From positions 372,001 through 436,000 of the forward strand of contig NZ_CP024903.1 in NCBI RefSeq assembly GCF_003330765.1: a stretch of 64,000 nt of DNA, in the 5' to 3' direction. Under the pieces are notes generated by a model. The model was not told where the DNA came from. It did not search any database and saw only the letters and a program-made list of their open reading frames with translations. Source of the DNA: Burkholderia pyrrocinia. Its GTDB lineage: Bacteria > Pseudomonadota > Gammaproteobacteria > Burkholderiales > Burkholderiaceae. Both the position numbers and the translations under genes were made by a program. Shown in pieces: positions 24,151-33,511 of this stretch. How positions within the stretch are numbered: the first letter of the stretch is position 1; each line of letters starts with the position of its first letter.

Positions 24151-26661
24151 TTGGCCCCGAGCAGCGTCCTTGTCGATGCATCCGCACGTGCGGGTATCGA
24201 CATCCATCAGTTCTACCGCCTTGACATGCCTCAGGCGAAGAGCGCCGCGCTAGCGGATATCTTTGCCTTCGAGGGTTCGCGCGGGATGGGCGAACCGACG
24301 AAGTACACGATTCGGTTCACCCATCCCGTACACGATCTGTCGCGCAGCGAGTACCTGAACAGGCCGTGCACGTTCGTCATCCAGCCGCCGCCTCGCGATC
24401 GCTGGAGCGCGCCGGAATCGCCGCGGCGGGTCCATGGCATCGTGACGCGGTTTTCACAGTCGGGTAGCAACTGCGACCAGTCCACCTATGAAGTCGTGCT
24501 GGAGTCGCGTCTTGCGCTGCTGCGCGGTACGCGTCGCTGCCGGTTCTTCCTGGACATGAGCGAGCCGGAGATCATTCGGCAGATCCTGAAGGAACACGAG
24601 TTCAACCGGATCTTCGCGAGCTTCGAGTTCACGCTGTATCGCGCGTACCGCAAGCATGCGTTCGTGATGCAATGGGGTGAGGACGATCTTGCGTTCGTCA
24701 CCCGGCTTTGTCGTCGGACGGGGATCTGGTTCGTATGCGACGCCGGCGAGAAATTCGAACACCTGCGGTTCGCCGACGACTTCACGCATTACCGTCATGA
24801 CGCGGCACTGACGGTTCCATATCGCGAGCACAGCGGGCTGCTGGCCGATGGCCGCGAATCGGTCCATTCGCTGGAGATGCGCGCGGCAACCGTGCCGAAG
24901 CGCCACACCGTGCGCAGCTATCACACGGAGCGGCGACCGGCCGGGCCGGTGGAGGCGTCGAACGACATCCACGAAGACCGGACTGCCTATGGCGAAGACT
25001 ACGTGTGGGGTACGTCATACCTGACCGAAGACGACGCAAAGCGGGAGGCGCTGCTGCGGCACGAAGCCGCGCTGGCGGAGCAGGTCGCGTATCGCGGCAC
25101 ATGCGACCTGCTTGATCTCGCTCCGGGCACGGTGCTGAAGCTGACCAATCGCGCGCTGCCGGACGCGAAGCATGGGTTGCTGGCCGTGCGGGTGACGTGC
25201 CGGGCATCGCGCAAGAACGGGTATCAGGTCGATTTTGACGCGATTCCGTCCGATCGTCTCTACCGGCTCGCACTCAAGGAAGAGACGTGGCCGCGAGTCG
25301 AGGGTGTCATCACTGGGACGGTGGCCTCGTCCGGAGGCTGGCGAGATCCATATCTGGATGCTGAAGGCCGCTACGTCGTCCATATCCATGCCGACAAGGA
25401 CAAACGCACGGCGGGGCTCGAAAGCTGTCCGATGCGGTTGGCGAAGCCGTTCGCGGGCGCGGGGCAGGCCGGGTTTCACTTCGGGCTGGTCGAGGGGACG
25501 GTCGTGACGGTGGGGTTTCTGTGGGGCAATCCCGATTTGCCGTACATCAGCCAGGTGCTGCACACGGCTGAAGACGCCGACCCGATCGTTGCGGGCCAAC
25601 CGTGGGGGACGCGCAATACGATCCGGACTCGATCGAACAATACGCTGCAAATGGACGACCGGGAGGGCAAGGAGCATATCAAGGTCTCGACCGAGCGCGG
25701 CAAGACGCAGCTCAACCTCGGCTATGCCGTTGATCGCGACAGCAAGAAGCGCGGCGAAGGGTTCGAACTCCGTACGGACAGGCAGGGCCACGTGCGTGCG
25801 GGCGGGGGCGTGCTGGTGTCGGCGGACATGCAGGAGAAGGCGCGCGGGGAACAGGGCGACATGCGGCCAGCAACGAATCAGCTGCAGATCACGCAGGCGC
25901 AAGCCAGGGGGCTGGCGGACGCTGCTGCGGTGGCGAAGGCGGAGATCGCGGATCTGCGAGCGGAGAGCGCGTGGTTGAAGGATGAACTGTCTGGGCTGAA
26001 GAAGGCGGTCATCGCGCTGTCGGCACCGAACGGCATCGGCATGGCCACGCCAGACCGGGTGATGGTGTCGGCCGGCAAGGACGTAAGCATTGCTACGTCG
26101 GCCAGATTCAACGTGAATGCGGTGAAGAATGTCGCGATTGCGGCGGGTGAAGTGTTGTCGCTGTTTGCGCACAAGCTCGGCATCAAGCTGTACGCGGCAC
26201 GTGGCAAGGTTCAGATTCAGGCGCAGTCGGATGCGATGGAGATCGTTGCGCAGAAGGACGTACGAATCACCAGCGCTGACGGTACCGCGACGCTCAATGC
26301 AGCCAACGGCGTCGTTCTGAGCGGCGGCGGGTCGGCCTACGTCAAGGTGCAAGGCGACAACGTAGAGATTGGCGGCGCAGGTGGCTTGATCCTGAAGATC
26401 ATCGAGATTCAGAAGGAGGGGCCGGGGGCGCTGTCGCTGCCGTTGCCGAAATTCGGTCAGGTGGAAGTCCCGAACGACGAGCACTTCATTCTGACTGACA
26501 GCATCACGGGTCGCCCGATTTCGAACCGACCGTATCGAATCCAGCTTGCCGACGGGCAGACGGTGGACGGGGTGACCAACGAGCAGGGCGAGACTTCGCT
26601 AAGCCGGCAGGATGTTGCGCGGGGCATGAAGCTGCTACTCCAGAAACACAAGGAGGCCTGA
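24151..26661 (+). CDS. vgrG: Type VI secretion spike protein VgrG
   Basis: 836-residue VgrG. The N-terminal part (about 1-370) is the gp27/phage-D-like region (FIFAFEGSRGMGEP start, RFFLDMSEPEIIRQIL, WGEDDLAFVTRLCRRTGIWF). An OB-fold gp5-like region with the PMRLAKPFAGAGQAGFHFGLVEGTVVTVGF segment follows (about 420-490), then the NTIRTRSNNTLQMDDREGKEHIKVSTE start of the needle. A DUF2345-like beta-helix comes next, and a final roughly 55-residue transthyretin-like extension (ITGRPISNRPYRIQL) probably docks the cargo. The start is the TTG at 24151, preceded by AGGGAGGAG; the frame extends upstream without a better start. It forms the trimeric tip that carries the effector encoded next. Confidence 0.93.
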   Translation: MAPSSVLVDASARAGIDIHQFYRLDMPQAKSAALADIFAFEGSRGMGEPTKYTIRFTHPVHDLSRSEYLNRPCTFVIQPPPRDRWSAPESPRRVHGIVTRFSQSGSNCDQSTYEVVLESRLALLRGTRRCRFFLDMSEPEIIRQILKEHEFNRIFASFEFTLYRAYRKHAFVMQWGEDDLAFVTRLCRRTGIWFVCDAGEKFEHLRFADDFTHYRHDAALTVPYREHSGLLADGRESVHSLEMRAATVPKRHTVRSYHTERRPAGPVEASNDIHEDRTAYGEDYVWGTSYLTEDDAKREALLRHEAALAEQVAYRGTCDLLDLAPGTVLKLTNRALPDAKHGLLAVRVTCRASRKNGYQVDFDAIPSDRLYRLALKEETWPRVEGVITGTVASSGGWRDPYLDAEGRYVVHIHADKDKRTAGLESCPMRLAKPFAGAGQAGFHFGLVEGTVVTVGFLWGNPDLPYISQVLHTAEDADPIVAGQPWGTRNTIRTRSNNTLQMDDREGKEHIKVSTERGKTQLNLGYAVDRDSKKRGEGFELRTDRQGHVRAGGGVLVSADMQEKARGEQGDMRPATNQLQITQAQARGLADAAAVAKAEIADLRAESAWLKDELSGLKKAVIALSAPNGIGMATPDRVMVSAGKDVSIATSARFNVNAVKNVAIAAGEVLSLFAHKLGIKLYAARGKVQIQAQSDAMEIVAQKDVRITSADGTATLNAANGVVLSGGGSAYVKVQGDNVEIGGAGGLILKIIEIQKEGPGALSLPLPKFGQVEVPNDEHFILTDSITGRPISNRPYRIQLADGQTVDGVTNEQGETSLSRQDVARGMKLLLQKHKEA

Positions 26662-26664
26662 TAC

Positions 26665-28641
26665 ATGGACGACCAGATCAATTCATCGTCCGAGGAGGAC
26701 ATGACCGACGACACGGGTGCGCCGACGCCTTATCGGCTTCCCACCGCGACGCGGATCGTGCCGATGCAGCGTGATCACCTGGGGCAGCCTTATTGGGAGT
26801 CGTATCACACCCCGACCAGCTTCGAGGTACGTGCTGAATGCCGTATTCCGCCGCATATGCCGGGCGTCATCATTTTCGTGCACGGCGTCAATTCGACGGG
26901 GGAGTGGTATGACGAGGCGGAAGAGGCGCTGTGTGAAGGTTTGAACGAGCGCCTACGTCGATCAGAAAGTAGCAAGCTGAAAGCTAACGTATACATATCT
27001 TCAGATCCTGCTACAGGTCGTGGAGTTCCTCGCCAGATTGATTCAACTCAGCCTGGGCATTCACCGGTCATCCGCTTTTTCTGGGGCTACAGCGCGGTTC
27101 CTGGCACCGAACGCAGTTGGCGCATTCCATTGCGTAATCGGGACGATTCCGATTTCTGGGCCTCCCACTGCGCCAATGACAACGGTCCGTGGTTAAGCAA
27201 TGATGTTCCGGCTGGACCTTGGTTCTGGGGTGGTGGCCCGTTCCAGAACGGCACCAATAACCTTCTGCAATTGTGGAGCAAGGTTGGCTTCGAGCGGCAT
27301 ATCCGCGGTTTCGATATGGAGAGATTGAATACCGAGGCGGATCGTCAGCTTCAGGATTCGCCGCCGCGTACCTACTATGCGCACGCGGCCCAAAGGTTGG
27401 CGAAACTGATCGACACGATTCGCGAAAAGTGCCCGCGAGACACGGTGACAGTCATGTCGCACAGCCAGGGCACCATGATTGCGATGGCGGCTACCGCGCT
27501 ATGTACGACGCGCGCACCCGACGCGCTGTTCGTGATGAATTCGCCGTACGCGCTTGACGACAAGATAACCGATGCACTGGCCTGCGGCGCCGATCGTCAG
27601 ACTGCGGAGGCTCGCGTCAACACATTCCGGAATCTTGCGCTGCGGATCAAGCGGGACAAACGTGTCATGAACGAGACACAGATACGACAGCTTCAGTGCG
27701 GTGCGTCCGAGGATATGGATTTCTGGCGGCCGGACAACAAAAGCCGATCTGGCGTACACGAGCGTGACAATCACGGGCGGCTATACGTGTACTTTACGCC
27801 GCATGACCGGGTGATGGGCGCTACACCGCTGAAAAGCATCGGCTGGCAGGGGATAGACGACAAACTGCTTGCCGAGTTAGGCGATACGGTCAAGCAGCGC
27901 ATGCTGGCGCGCGGCACACCAGTCGGCGATGAGCCGGGCATGAAGAAATTCGGGACACTGCCCCCGATACCTGGAAGTAAGCTCGTTTTCGGTGCCAAGC
28001 CGACGGATTTCTGGAATGGCAACCGGAATATCTTTACCCCGATTTTGACACTTTGGGCCGTTCCTCATCCTGATAAAACGGTCAGTGTCAACGCCGAACA
28101 GGTACCGATGCCAATCACTGCGGAAGAGATGGAGGCTTTCGAAAATTCACGCAAAGGTGCCGATGCGATGGGTAAGTGGGTTCCCGATCCGAACGATCCG
28201 GACACGGGGAGTTATGCAGATGAGGACTATCGCTTCATGCGTTCGGTTTATCAACCGACGCGCGATATCGTCACGGAGAACATATACACGTCTGGGCGTA
28301 CGATTCGACGCGAAAACCAAGACGAAATGCTTGAACGGCTTGATACCTACAATGCCGAGCCGACCAACCACAGTACTTTACCTAAGAATCGGGAATTCAT
28401 GCGCCGTGTAGTGGCTTACGATCTCCCGATTGGCTTTTGCGATGCTTACGAGAGGAAGTCGCTGTGGACGTCGTTGATGAAGCAGGCTGACTGGACGTTG
28501 GGTGGCGACGCGTACTTTTCGACCGGTAAGTTGGACATTGTCACCAAGCCATCAATCATCGATTGGAACACGGTGGATGAGGAGCAAAGCAGGGCGGAAG
28601 GCAAGCGCCTTGCTCAACAGCAGTACGGAGGGTCGTCATGA
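26665..28641 (+). CDS. Type VI secretion lipase effector, Tle3-like
   Basis: 658-residue alpha/beta hydrolase. The oxyanion-side motif VIIFVHGVNSTGEW lies at 68-81. The nucleophile elbow is SHSQGT with Ser267, i.e. the first Gly of GXSXG is Ser. The length, the HSQGT motif and the C-terminal DUF3274-like half (about 430-650) fit the Tle3 phospholipase family. There is no signal peptide, as expected for a T6SS cargo. It begins 3 nt after vgrG and overlaps the following immunity lipoprotein gene by 4 nt. It should attack membrane phospholipids in the periplasm of rival cells. Base composition is visibly more AT-rich than flanking DNA, suggesting recent transfer. Confidence 0.9.
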   Translation: MDDQINSSSEEDMTDDTGAPTPYRLPTATRIVPMQRDHLGQPYWESYHTPTSFEVRAECRIPPHMPGVIIFVHGVNSTGEWYDEAEEALCEGLNERLRRSESSKLKANVYISSDPATGRGVPRQIDSTQPGHSPVIRFFWGYSAVPGTERSWRIPLRNRDDSDFWASHCANDNGPWLSNDVPAGPWFWGGGPFQNGTNNLLQLWSKVGFERHIRGFDMERLNTEADRQLQDSPPRTYYAHAAQRLAKLIDTIREKCPRDTVTVMSHSQGTMIAMAATALCTTRAPDALFVMNSPYALDDKITDALACGADRQTAEARVNTFRNLALRIKRDKRVMNETQIRQLQCGASEDMDFWRPDNKSRSGVHERDNHGRLYVYFTPHDRVMGATPLKSIGWQGIDDKLLAELGDTVKQRMLARGTPVGDEPGMKKFGTLPPIPGSKLVFGAKPTDFWNGNRNIFTPILTLWAVPHPDKTVSVNAEQVPMPITAEEMEAFENSRKGADAMGKWVPDPNDPDTGSYADEDYRFMRSVYQPTRDIVTENIYTSGRTIRRENQDEMLERLDTYNAEPTNHSTLPKNREFMRRVVAYDLPIGFCDAYERKSLWTSLMKQADWTLGGDAYFSTGKLDIVTKPSIIDWNTVDEEQSRAEGKRLAQQQYGGSS

Positions 28642-29375
28642 GACATCCCGCGATTGTGCTTGTGCTGCTCGCTTTGATGCAGGGATGCACGGCGCAGCCT
28701 CCGCAGCGTCCGGTCTTCGGGCTTGGCGAATTCATGAGTTCGAAACTGAAGGAATTGCCGTACGATTCGCCGTCGCAGATCATCTACCGGATTGACGATC
28801 ACCGGTTTGTCACGCTGGAGCGTTATCGGGACTGCAATCATGGGGAAACTTACTACAACGATACGCATGCAGGTATCCGAAAGCATTTGGGGCGAGGTCT
28901 TTTCGAGAATTTCCAAGGGCGTGTGATTAATGCCGATCCGACCGGTATGAACATTGTTCTTCCGTTGGCATATCCACCGAATCTTATTTGCGGAAACGGT
29001 GAGAAAGGTTGCGTAATGCCATTTTGGTACTCGACCGACGGGGGGCAGACGTTTCGCGCTACGATCTATGCGAAACACAGTTTCGATCCATTTAGAGATT
29101 CAAAAAGATATACGTTTGCAGTCGTCGGGGACAAGCTTTTTGTTGCGAAGGCGGACTATGCCGTTGAAGGGGCCGACGCTTATGTGAGAGAGTATCCATT
29201 GATAAAAGGGATCGATCTTGGAAAGCCCTATCCGCCAGGGGTGAGAGGATCCAGTTTTGCTGCATCGAAACGACCGAAATATCTTCAAGGAGTTTCGACG
29301 CCATCCGGGCAGGATAGGGTCGTATGCGATCCGTCGATCAAGCCGACGAATCCGGATGCCCCATTAGTACCGTAA
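28638..29375 (+). CDS. Periplasmic lipoprotein immunity protein, Tli3-like
   Basis: 245-residue lipoprotein: signal peptide with lipobox MQGC (Cys17). The mature part matches the pattern of immunity proteins paired with Tle3 effectors (DDHRFVTLERY, a Cys pair in NLICGNGEKGC, WYSTDGGQTFRAT). It is coupled to the effector by a 4-nt overlap, which ensures co-production. It would neutralise the lipase in the periplasm. The 3' half is distinctly AT-rich compared with the rest of the window. Confidence 0.87.
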   Translation: MRHPAIVLVLLALMQGCTAQPPQRPVFGLGEFMSSKLKELPYDSPSQIIYRIDDHRFVTLERYRDCNHGETYYNDTHAGIRKHLGRGLFENFQGRVINADPTGMNIVLPLAYPPNLICGNGEKGCVMPFWYSTDGGQTFRATIYAKHSFDPFRDSKRYTFAVVGDKLFVAKADYAVEGADAYVREYPLIKGIDLGKPYPPGVRGSSFAASKRPKYLQGVSTPSGQDRVVCDPSIKPTNPDAPLVP

Positions 29376-29414
29376 GGTTCAAGCTTATTTTTAATTTATA
29401 GAGAGCAAGAAGCG

Positions 29415-29501
29415 ATGCGAAAAGTACTGCAGATATTGTCTTCGGTGAGTGTCTTGGTGTTCATGACCGGTTGTGCAATTCCACTTGGAGTCTATCCGTG
29501 A
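29415..29501 (+). pseudogene. Truncated second immunity-like lipoprotein (28 codons)
   Basis: A short frame encodes a complete signal peptide and lipobox (FMTGC, Cys20) but stops eight residues after the Cys. It starts 39 bp after the Tli3 stop. It looks like the 5' end of a second lipoprotein, probably an immunity paralogue, deleted when the PAAR gene was joined on. A tiny functional lipopeptide cannot be excluded. Confidence 0.55.
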
Positions 29502-29607
29502 ACGCTGCAAGAAAGATCGTAGCGCACTGCTATTGAACATTAATTTCGTGCCGCGGAAGATCTGCGGCCGAACGCACGCATGCAGTTCTTCTTCGGATTC
29601 GCCAATC

Positions 29608-29865
29608 ATGAAAATCCCCGTATGCCTCGGCGATACCACCACGCACGGCGGCATCGTCAAAACCGCATCGTCCACATTCACCCTCGACGGCCGAAAGGTG
29701 GCTTTGCACCACGACATCGTGTCCTGCCCTGAGCACGGCGACAACCGCATCATTGAATCCGGCGAAGGCTATCGCGAAGGAAATCGAAACTGGGTCGTTC
29801 ACCGCTGCCGAACGGCGTGCGGCAGCGAAGTCATCGCCAGCAGCACCGGAATGAAAATCCTATGA
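29608..29865 (+). CDS. PAAR-motif protein
   Basis: 85-residue PAAR protein that sharpens the VgrG spike. The pattern is clear: MKIPVCLGDTTTHGG start, ALHHDIVSCPEHGDN, then HRCRTACGSEVIAS, with His and Cys ligands for the tip zinc. The ATG at 29608 is chosen because it gives the canonical N-terminus. It overlaps the next gene by 4 nt. It follows the Tle3/Tli3 pair, so it may be the tip for the VgrG encoded upstream. Confidence 0.9.
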   Translation: MKIPVCLGDTTTHGGIVKTASSTFTLDGRKVALHHDIVSCPEHGDNRIIESGEGYREGNRNWVVHRCRTACGSEVIASSTGMKIL

Positions 29866-31271
29866 GCGTGACATGGACCGAACCCGACATCGCCGAATGC
29901 GAATACGGCAAGCCACCGTCGATCTGGTGGTGCGTGATCGCCTTCGTTGTCGTCCAGATTGCCGGCATCGTCATCACGATCCTCACCTGGGAGCAAGGGA
30001 AGTCCGTAATTTCCGGCACCTTCTTCGTGCGCGCATTGTTGTTGCCGCTGTTCATATGGGGAGCGGTTACCGCTGTGATTTATACCAATTACGAGGAATG
30101 GATCGCGCGGGTCGACAGGTGGAATTACCTCTGTCGGTGCAAGTGCGCGAGATGGAAAAGATGGGCGCGGTCCCACGTGGCGATTCTGGGCAGCGTTGCA
30201 TTGACCCCGGAGCCGGAGTTGGCGGAACGTCTGGTCGGTCTTGAAGGCCGAGCGCCAATGAATCCGGGCAAGATCATGGCGTTGCCGGAAACGGAAGCTT
30301 CGGCGGGTGTATCGCGGATCGGTCAGGTTATCGAACGACTGATCGCGCCATTCGCAGCGCGCGTCATGCGTCTTGCGCCTGTCCATACCTTCGAAGTGAT
30401 GCTGCATTCCGAAGACGAGAGCGACATCAACGAGCTCCAGGCGGTCTGGCGGAAACTCGCCCTGTCCGATCTTGCGAAGCTCCGATGGGCGCCGCTCGAC
30501 GCAAAGACGGCGAGGATAGAGCAGTGGTTCGACGCTGACCTGCATTCCGGTTTCCGTTTGGTGCTGGGTTGTCAGCTGCATCGGGAGGGCAAGGAGCCGG
30601 TTTGTTCGGAGGCGGCTGTTGCGATTCTGCTCGCCTCGCCTGCGGTCCTCGACACATTCGAGCGCAAGCTCAAACCCCAGGCTCGTCTGTTCCGACCGAT
30701 TTCGGTGCCGCCCGATTCCGTCACGGACGCAGTCGATGTGCTATTGGCGGCCGAACAAACGACGCGTGGACGCATTCGGCATATGTGGTCGAGCGGTTTG
30801 TCTCGACAGGGCCGTCACGCAACCAGTGGTGCAATCAAGGATGCCCGCCTCAATCTTGCCGAGCACGACGTCGACGGCGCGATCGGCAAGCCGGGGCCGG
30901 TGAACGGATTGTTGCTTCAGGCGCTGGCGGCGCAAATGGTGGAGCACGGGCAGGGCGTGCAACTGATCGCTTCGCCGGACAGCCAACGCGTGATGTTGAA
31001 TCTGCTCGGGACGCAAGTGACGCCCGTTCCTCATGTCGGTTCGGGACACGCTCGCATGCTCCGTCTGTCCACTACCATCGGCGTGACATGCTGCATCGTC
31101 TTCTTCGTGTTTTTGCTCGATATGGCGAGTGCGTCTGCCGGATGGTTCTGGGGCTGCCTTGCTGCGTTCGTGCTGTTGTTCCCGCTCCAGATCGGTGGCG
31201 CGATGCTGACTTGTCGCGAGGTGGAAGAAGACTTCCACCGGAAGCTAAGGCGTTCGCCGGAGCAAGTATGA
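29862..31271 (+). CDS. T6SS-linked membrane protein, 469 residues
   Basis: Unrecognised membrane protein. Two hydrophobic segments lie near the N-terminus (about 22-43 and 55-75) and two near the C-terminus (about 405-425 and 430-450), with a large soluble central domain of about 330 residues. The central domain has an HTFEVMLHSEDESDINELQAVWRKL segment and a VLGCQLH segment. It is coupled by 4-nt overlaps to PAAR before it and to another membrane protein after it. Genes of this kind recur next to vgrG/PAAR in Burkholderia, but I know of no assigned role; assistance in spike loading or in delivery is possible. Confidence 0.75.
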   Translation: MSVTWTEPDIAECEYGKPPSIWWCVIAFVVVQIAGIVITILTWEQGKSVISGTFFVRALLLPLFIWGAVTAVIYTNYEEWIARVDRWNYLCRCKCARWKRWARSHVAILGSVALTPEPELAERLVGLEGRAPMNPGKIMALPETEASAGVSRIGQVIERLIAPFAARVMRLAPVHTFEVMLHSEDESDINELQAVWRKLALSDLAKLRWAPLDAKTARIEQWFDADLHSGFRLVLGCQLHREGKEPVCSEAAVAILLASPAVLDTFERKLKPQARLFRPISVPPDSVTDAVDVLLAAEQTTRGRIRHMWSSGLSRQGRHATSGAIKDARLNLAEHDVDGAIGKPGPVNGLLLQALAAQMVEHGQGVQLIASPDSQRVMLNLLGTQVTPVPHVGSGHARMLRLSTTIGVTCCIVFFVFLLDMASASAGWFWGCLAAFVLLFPLQIGGAMLTCREVEEDFHRKLRRSPEQV

Positions 31272-31732
31272 GCGGACATCGTCGGCACCGGAGCGGCTCC
31301 GGCAGCGCACCCGACGAACGCGCTCGACGTCGTCGCATGCTTTCGCTCTATTTGCCACTCGTCTACATCTGGGGTGGTGCAGTGGCGTGCGCGGTCTACA
31401 CGAGTGTCGTCGGCTGGTATGCCGCGCTGGACCTCAATAGTCCCATTCCGCTGCAGTGGGCACTTGTGATGTGGGGTGCGACGTTCGGCTGGATTGTTTC
31501 GGATGTCTTCAATGAATGGCAGCATCACGTCGCGGCGCGACTCTACTACGAGGATATAGCCGATGGCGTATGTCCCGACCGCGGCATGCAGATCACATCG
31601 GCGAACGGCTGGAAATGGTATCGGCGGCAGGGCTCGCCGTGGCGGATCAGTTCGAAACGCGTAAGGCCGCAGGTGCATCCGGTCGATGCGATTGCGCGCC
31701 TACAAGGCCGGAATCCACCTCCACGCAAATGA
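31268..31732 (+). CDS. Small T6SS-linked membrane protein, 154 residues
   Basis: Two hydrophobic segments (about 25-48 and 62-80), a basic N-terminus and a basic cytosolic tail. Not recognised as a named family. It overlaps the preceding membrane protein gene by 4 nt, so it is the last gene of the vgrG operon. Strong terminator 8 bp downstream. Confidence 0.72.
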   Translation: MSGHRRHRSGSGSAPDERARRRRMLSLYLPLVYIWGGAVACAVYTSVVGWYAALDLNSPIPLQWALVMWGATFGWIVSDVFNEWQHHVAARLYYEDIADGVCPDRGMQITSANGWKWYRRQGSPWRISSKRVRPQVHPVDAIARLQGRNPPPRK

Positions 31733-31740
31733 TCGTAGAG

Positions 31741-31777
31741 AAAAACGCCGCTGACGGTAACCGTCAGCGGCGTTTTT
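31741..31777. terminator. Bidirectional terminator between the T6SS module and betA
   Basis: Nearly perfect palindrome AAAAACGCCGCTGACGGT / ACCGTCAGCGGCGTTTTT with A and T runs on the two sides, located between the converging stops of the 154-residue gene and betA. It can end transcription from both strands. Confidence 0.88.
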
Positions 31778-31789
31778 CTTGGGCGTCCC

Positions 31790-31866
31790 CGCCGTCGTCA
31801 GACCGTCTCGGGCGCCCGCATGGCCTTCGCGTTGCGCGCCGGCGCGCCGTTCGCGACGAAGTACGG
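31790..31866. repeat. 77-bp direct repeat, right copy (native betA 3' end)
   Basis: Partner of 23889-23965 with one mismatch; see that entry. This copy is continuous with intact betA. Confidence 0.88.
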
Positions 31867-33495
31867 CACGTCCACACGCGCGAGCGGCTGCCTGCCGCGA
31901 ATCTTGTCCGCGATCTTCTCGGCGATCATGATCGTCGGCGCGTTCAGGTTGCCGGTCGTGATGATCGGCATGATCGACGCATCGACGACGCGCAGGCCTT
32001 CCAGCCCGTGCACGCGACCCTCTTCGTCGACCACGGCCATGTCGTCGTAACCCATCTTGCACGAGCACGACGGATGGAACGCGGTCTCCGCGCGGGCCCG
32101 CACGAACGCGTCGAGTTCCTTGTCGGACTTGCAATCGGCACCCGGATTCAGTTCCTGGCCGCGATAGCGGTCGAGCGCGGGCTGCCGCATGATCTCGCGC
32201 GTCGCGCGGATCGCATCGCGGAACTCGCGCCAGTCGAGCGCTTCGGCCATGTAGTTGAACAGGATGCTCGGATGCTGGTTCGGGTCGCGCGAGTTCAGCT
32301 TCACGCGGCCGCGGCTCGGCGAACGCATCGAGCCGACGTGCGCCTGGAAGCCGTGCATCTCGATCGCATTCGAGCCGTTGTAGTTGATCGCCACCGGCAG
32401 GAAGTGATACTGGATGTTCGGCCACAGGTCGTCGTCGCGCGTGCGGATGAAACCGCCCGCCTCGAAGTGGTTGCTCGCGCCGAGGCCGGTGCCGTTCAGC
32501 ATCCATTCGAGGCCGATCTTCGGCTGGTTCCACCACTTGAGCGCCGGGTACAGCGATACGGGCTCCTTGCACTCGTACTGGATGTACATCTCCAGGTGAT
32601 CCTGCAGGTTCTGGCCGACACCGGGCAGGTCGAGCACCACGGGAATGTCGAGTTCCTTCAGCCACGCGCCGGGGCCGACGCCCGAGCGCTGCAGCAGTTG
32701 CGGCGACGCGATCGCGCCGCTGCACACGAGCACTTCGCGGCGCGCATGCGCGGTCGCGCGTTCGCTGCCGCGCAGGTACGTGACGCCCGATGCGCGCTTG
32801 CCGTCGAACAGGATGCGGTCGGCGAGCGCGTGCGTGACGATCTCGAGGTTCGGCCGCACCTTCGCTTGGTCGAGGTAGCCGCGCGCGGTGCTCGCGCGGC
32901 GGCCGCGCGGCGTGACGGTGCGGTCCATCGGGCCGAAGCCTTCCTGCTGATAGCCGTTCAGGTCGTCGGTGCGCGGATAGCCGGCCTGCACGCCGGCGTC
33001 GACCATCGCCTCGAACAGCGGGTTCACGCCCGGCTTGCTGGTCGTGACCGACACGGGGCCGTTGCCGCCGTGGTAATCGTTCGGGCCGACGTCGCGCGTC
33101 TCGGCTTTCTTGAAGTACGGCAGGCAGTCGAGATACGTCCAGTTCTCGAGGCCCTTGTGCGTCGACCAGTTGTCGTAGTCGAGCGCGTTGCCGCGGATGT
33201 AGCACATCCCGTTGATCAGCGACGAGCCGCCGAGCCCCTTGCCGCGCCCGCATTCCATCCGGCGGTTGTCCATGTGCGGCTCGGGGTCGGTCTCGTATGC
33301 CCAGTTGTAGCGGCGGCCTTGCAGCGGATAGGCGAGGGCCGCCGGCATCTGCGTGCGGAAGTCGAAGCGGTAGTCGGGGCCGCCGGCTTCGAGCAGCAGC
33401 ACCTTCACGTCCGGATCTTCCGTCAGGCGCGTTGCGAGCACGTTGCCCGCGGAACCTGCGCCGCAGATGATGTAGTCGTATTCGCGTGTCGTCAT
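31798..33495 (-). CDS. betA: Choline dehydrogenase
   Basis: 565-residue FAD-dependent GMC oxidoreductase that oxidises choline to betaine aldehyde at the inner membrane. FAD motif [11 protein letters not shown] at 10-20, GMC signature around [15 protein letters not shown] (about 84-98), and the C-terminal active-site [10 protein letters not shown] with the catalytic His region. Length matches BetA. It is the last gene of betIBA, 16 bp after betB. Glycine betaine made here protects against osmotic stress and also feeds the gbc/dgc pathway encoded about 20 kb away. Confidence 0.96.
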   Translation of the reverse strand: MTTREYDYIICGAGSAGNVLATRLTEDPDVKVLLLEAGGPDYRFDFRTQMPAALAYPLQGRRYNWAYETDPEPHMDNRRMECGRGKGLGGSSLINGMCYIRGNALDYDNWSTHKGLENWTYLDCLPYFKKAETRDVGPNDYHGGNGPVSVTTSKPGVNPLFEAMVDAGVQAGYPRTDDLNGYQQEGFGPMDRTVTPRGRRASTARGYLDQAKVRPNLEIVTHALADRILFDGKRASGVTYLRGSERATAHARREVLVCSGAIASPQLLQRSGVGPGAWLKELDIPVVLDLPGVGQNLQDHLEMYIQYECKEPVSLYPALKWWNQPKIGLEWMLNGTGLGASNHFEAGGFIRTRDDDLWPNIQYHFLPVAINYNGSNAIEMHGFQAHVGSMRSPSRGRVKLNSRDPNQHPSILFNYMAEALDWREFRDAIRATREIMRQPALDRYRGQELNPGADCKSDKELDAFVRARAETAFHPSCSCKMGYDDMAVVDEEGRVHGLEGLRVVDASIMPIITTGNLNAPTIMIAEKIADKIRGRQPLARVDVPYFVANGAPARNAKAMRAPETV

Positions 33496-33511
33496 GACGG
33501 CAACTCCTTTC

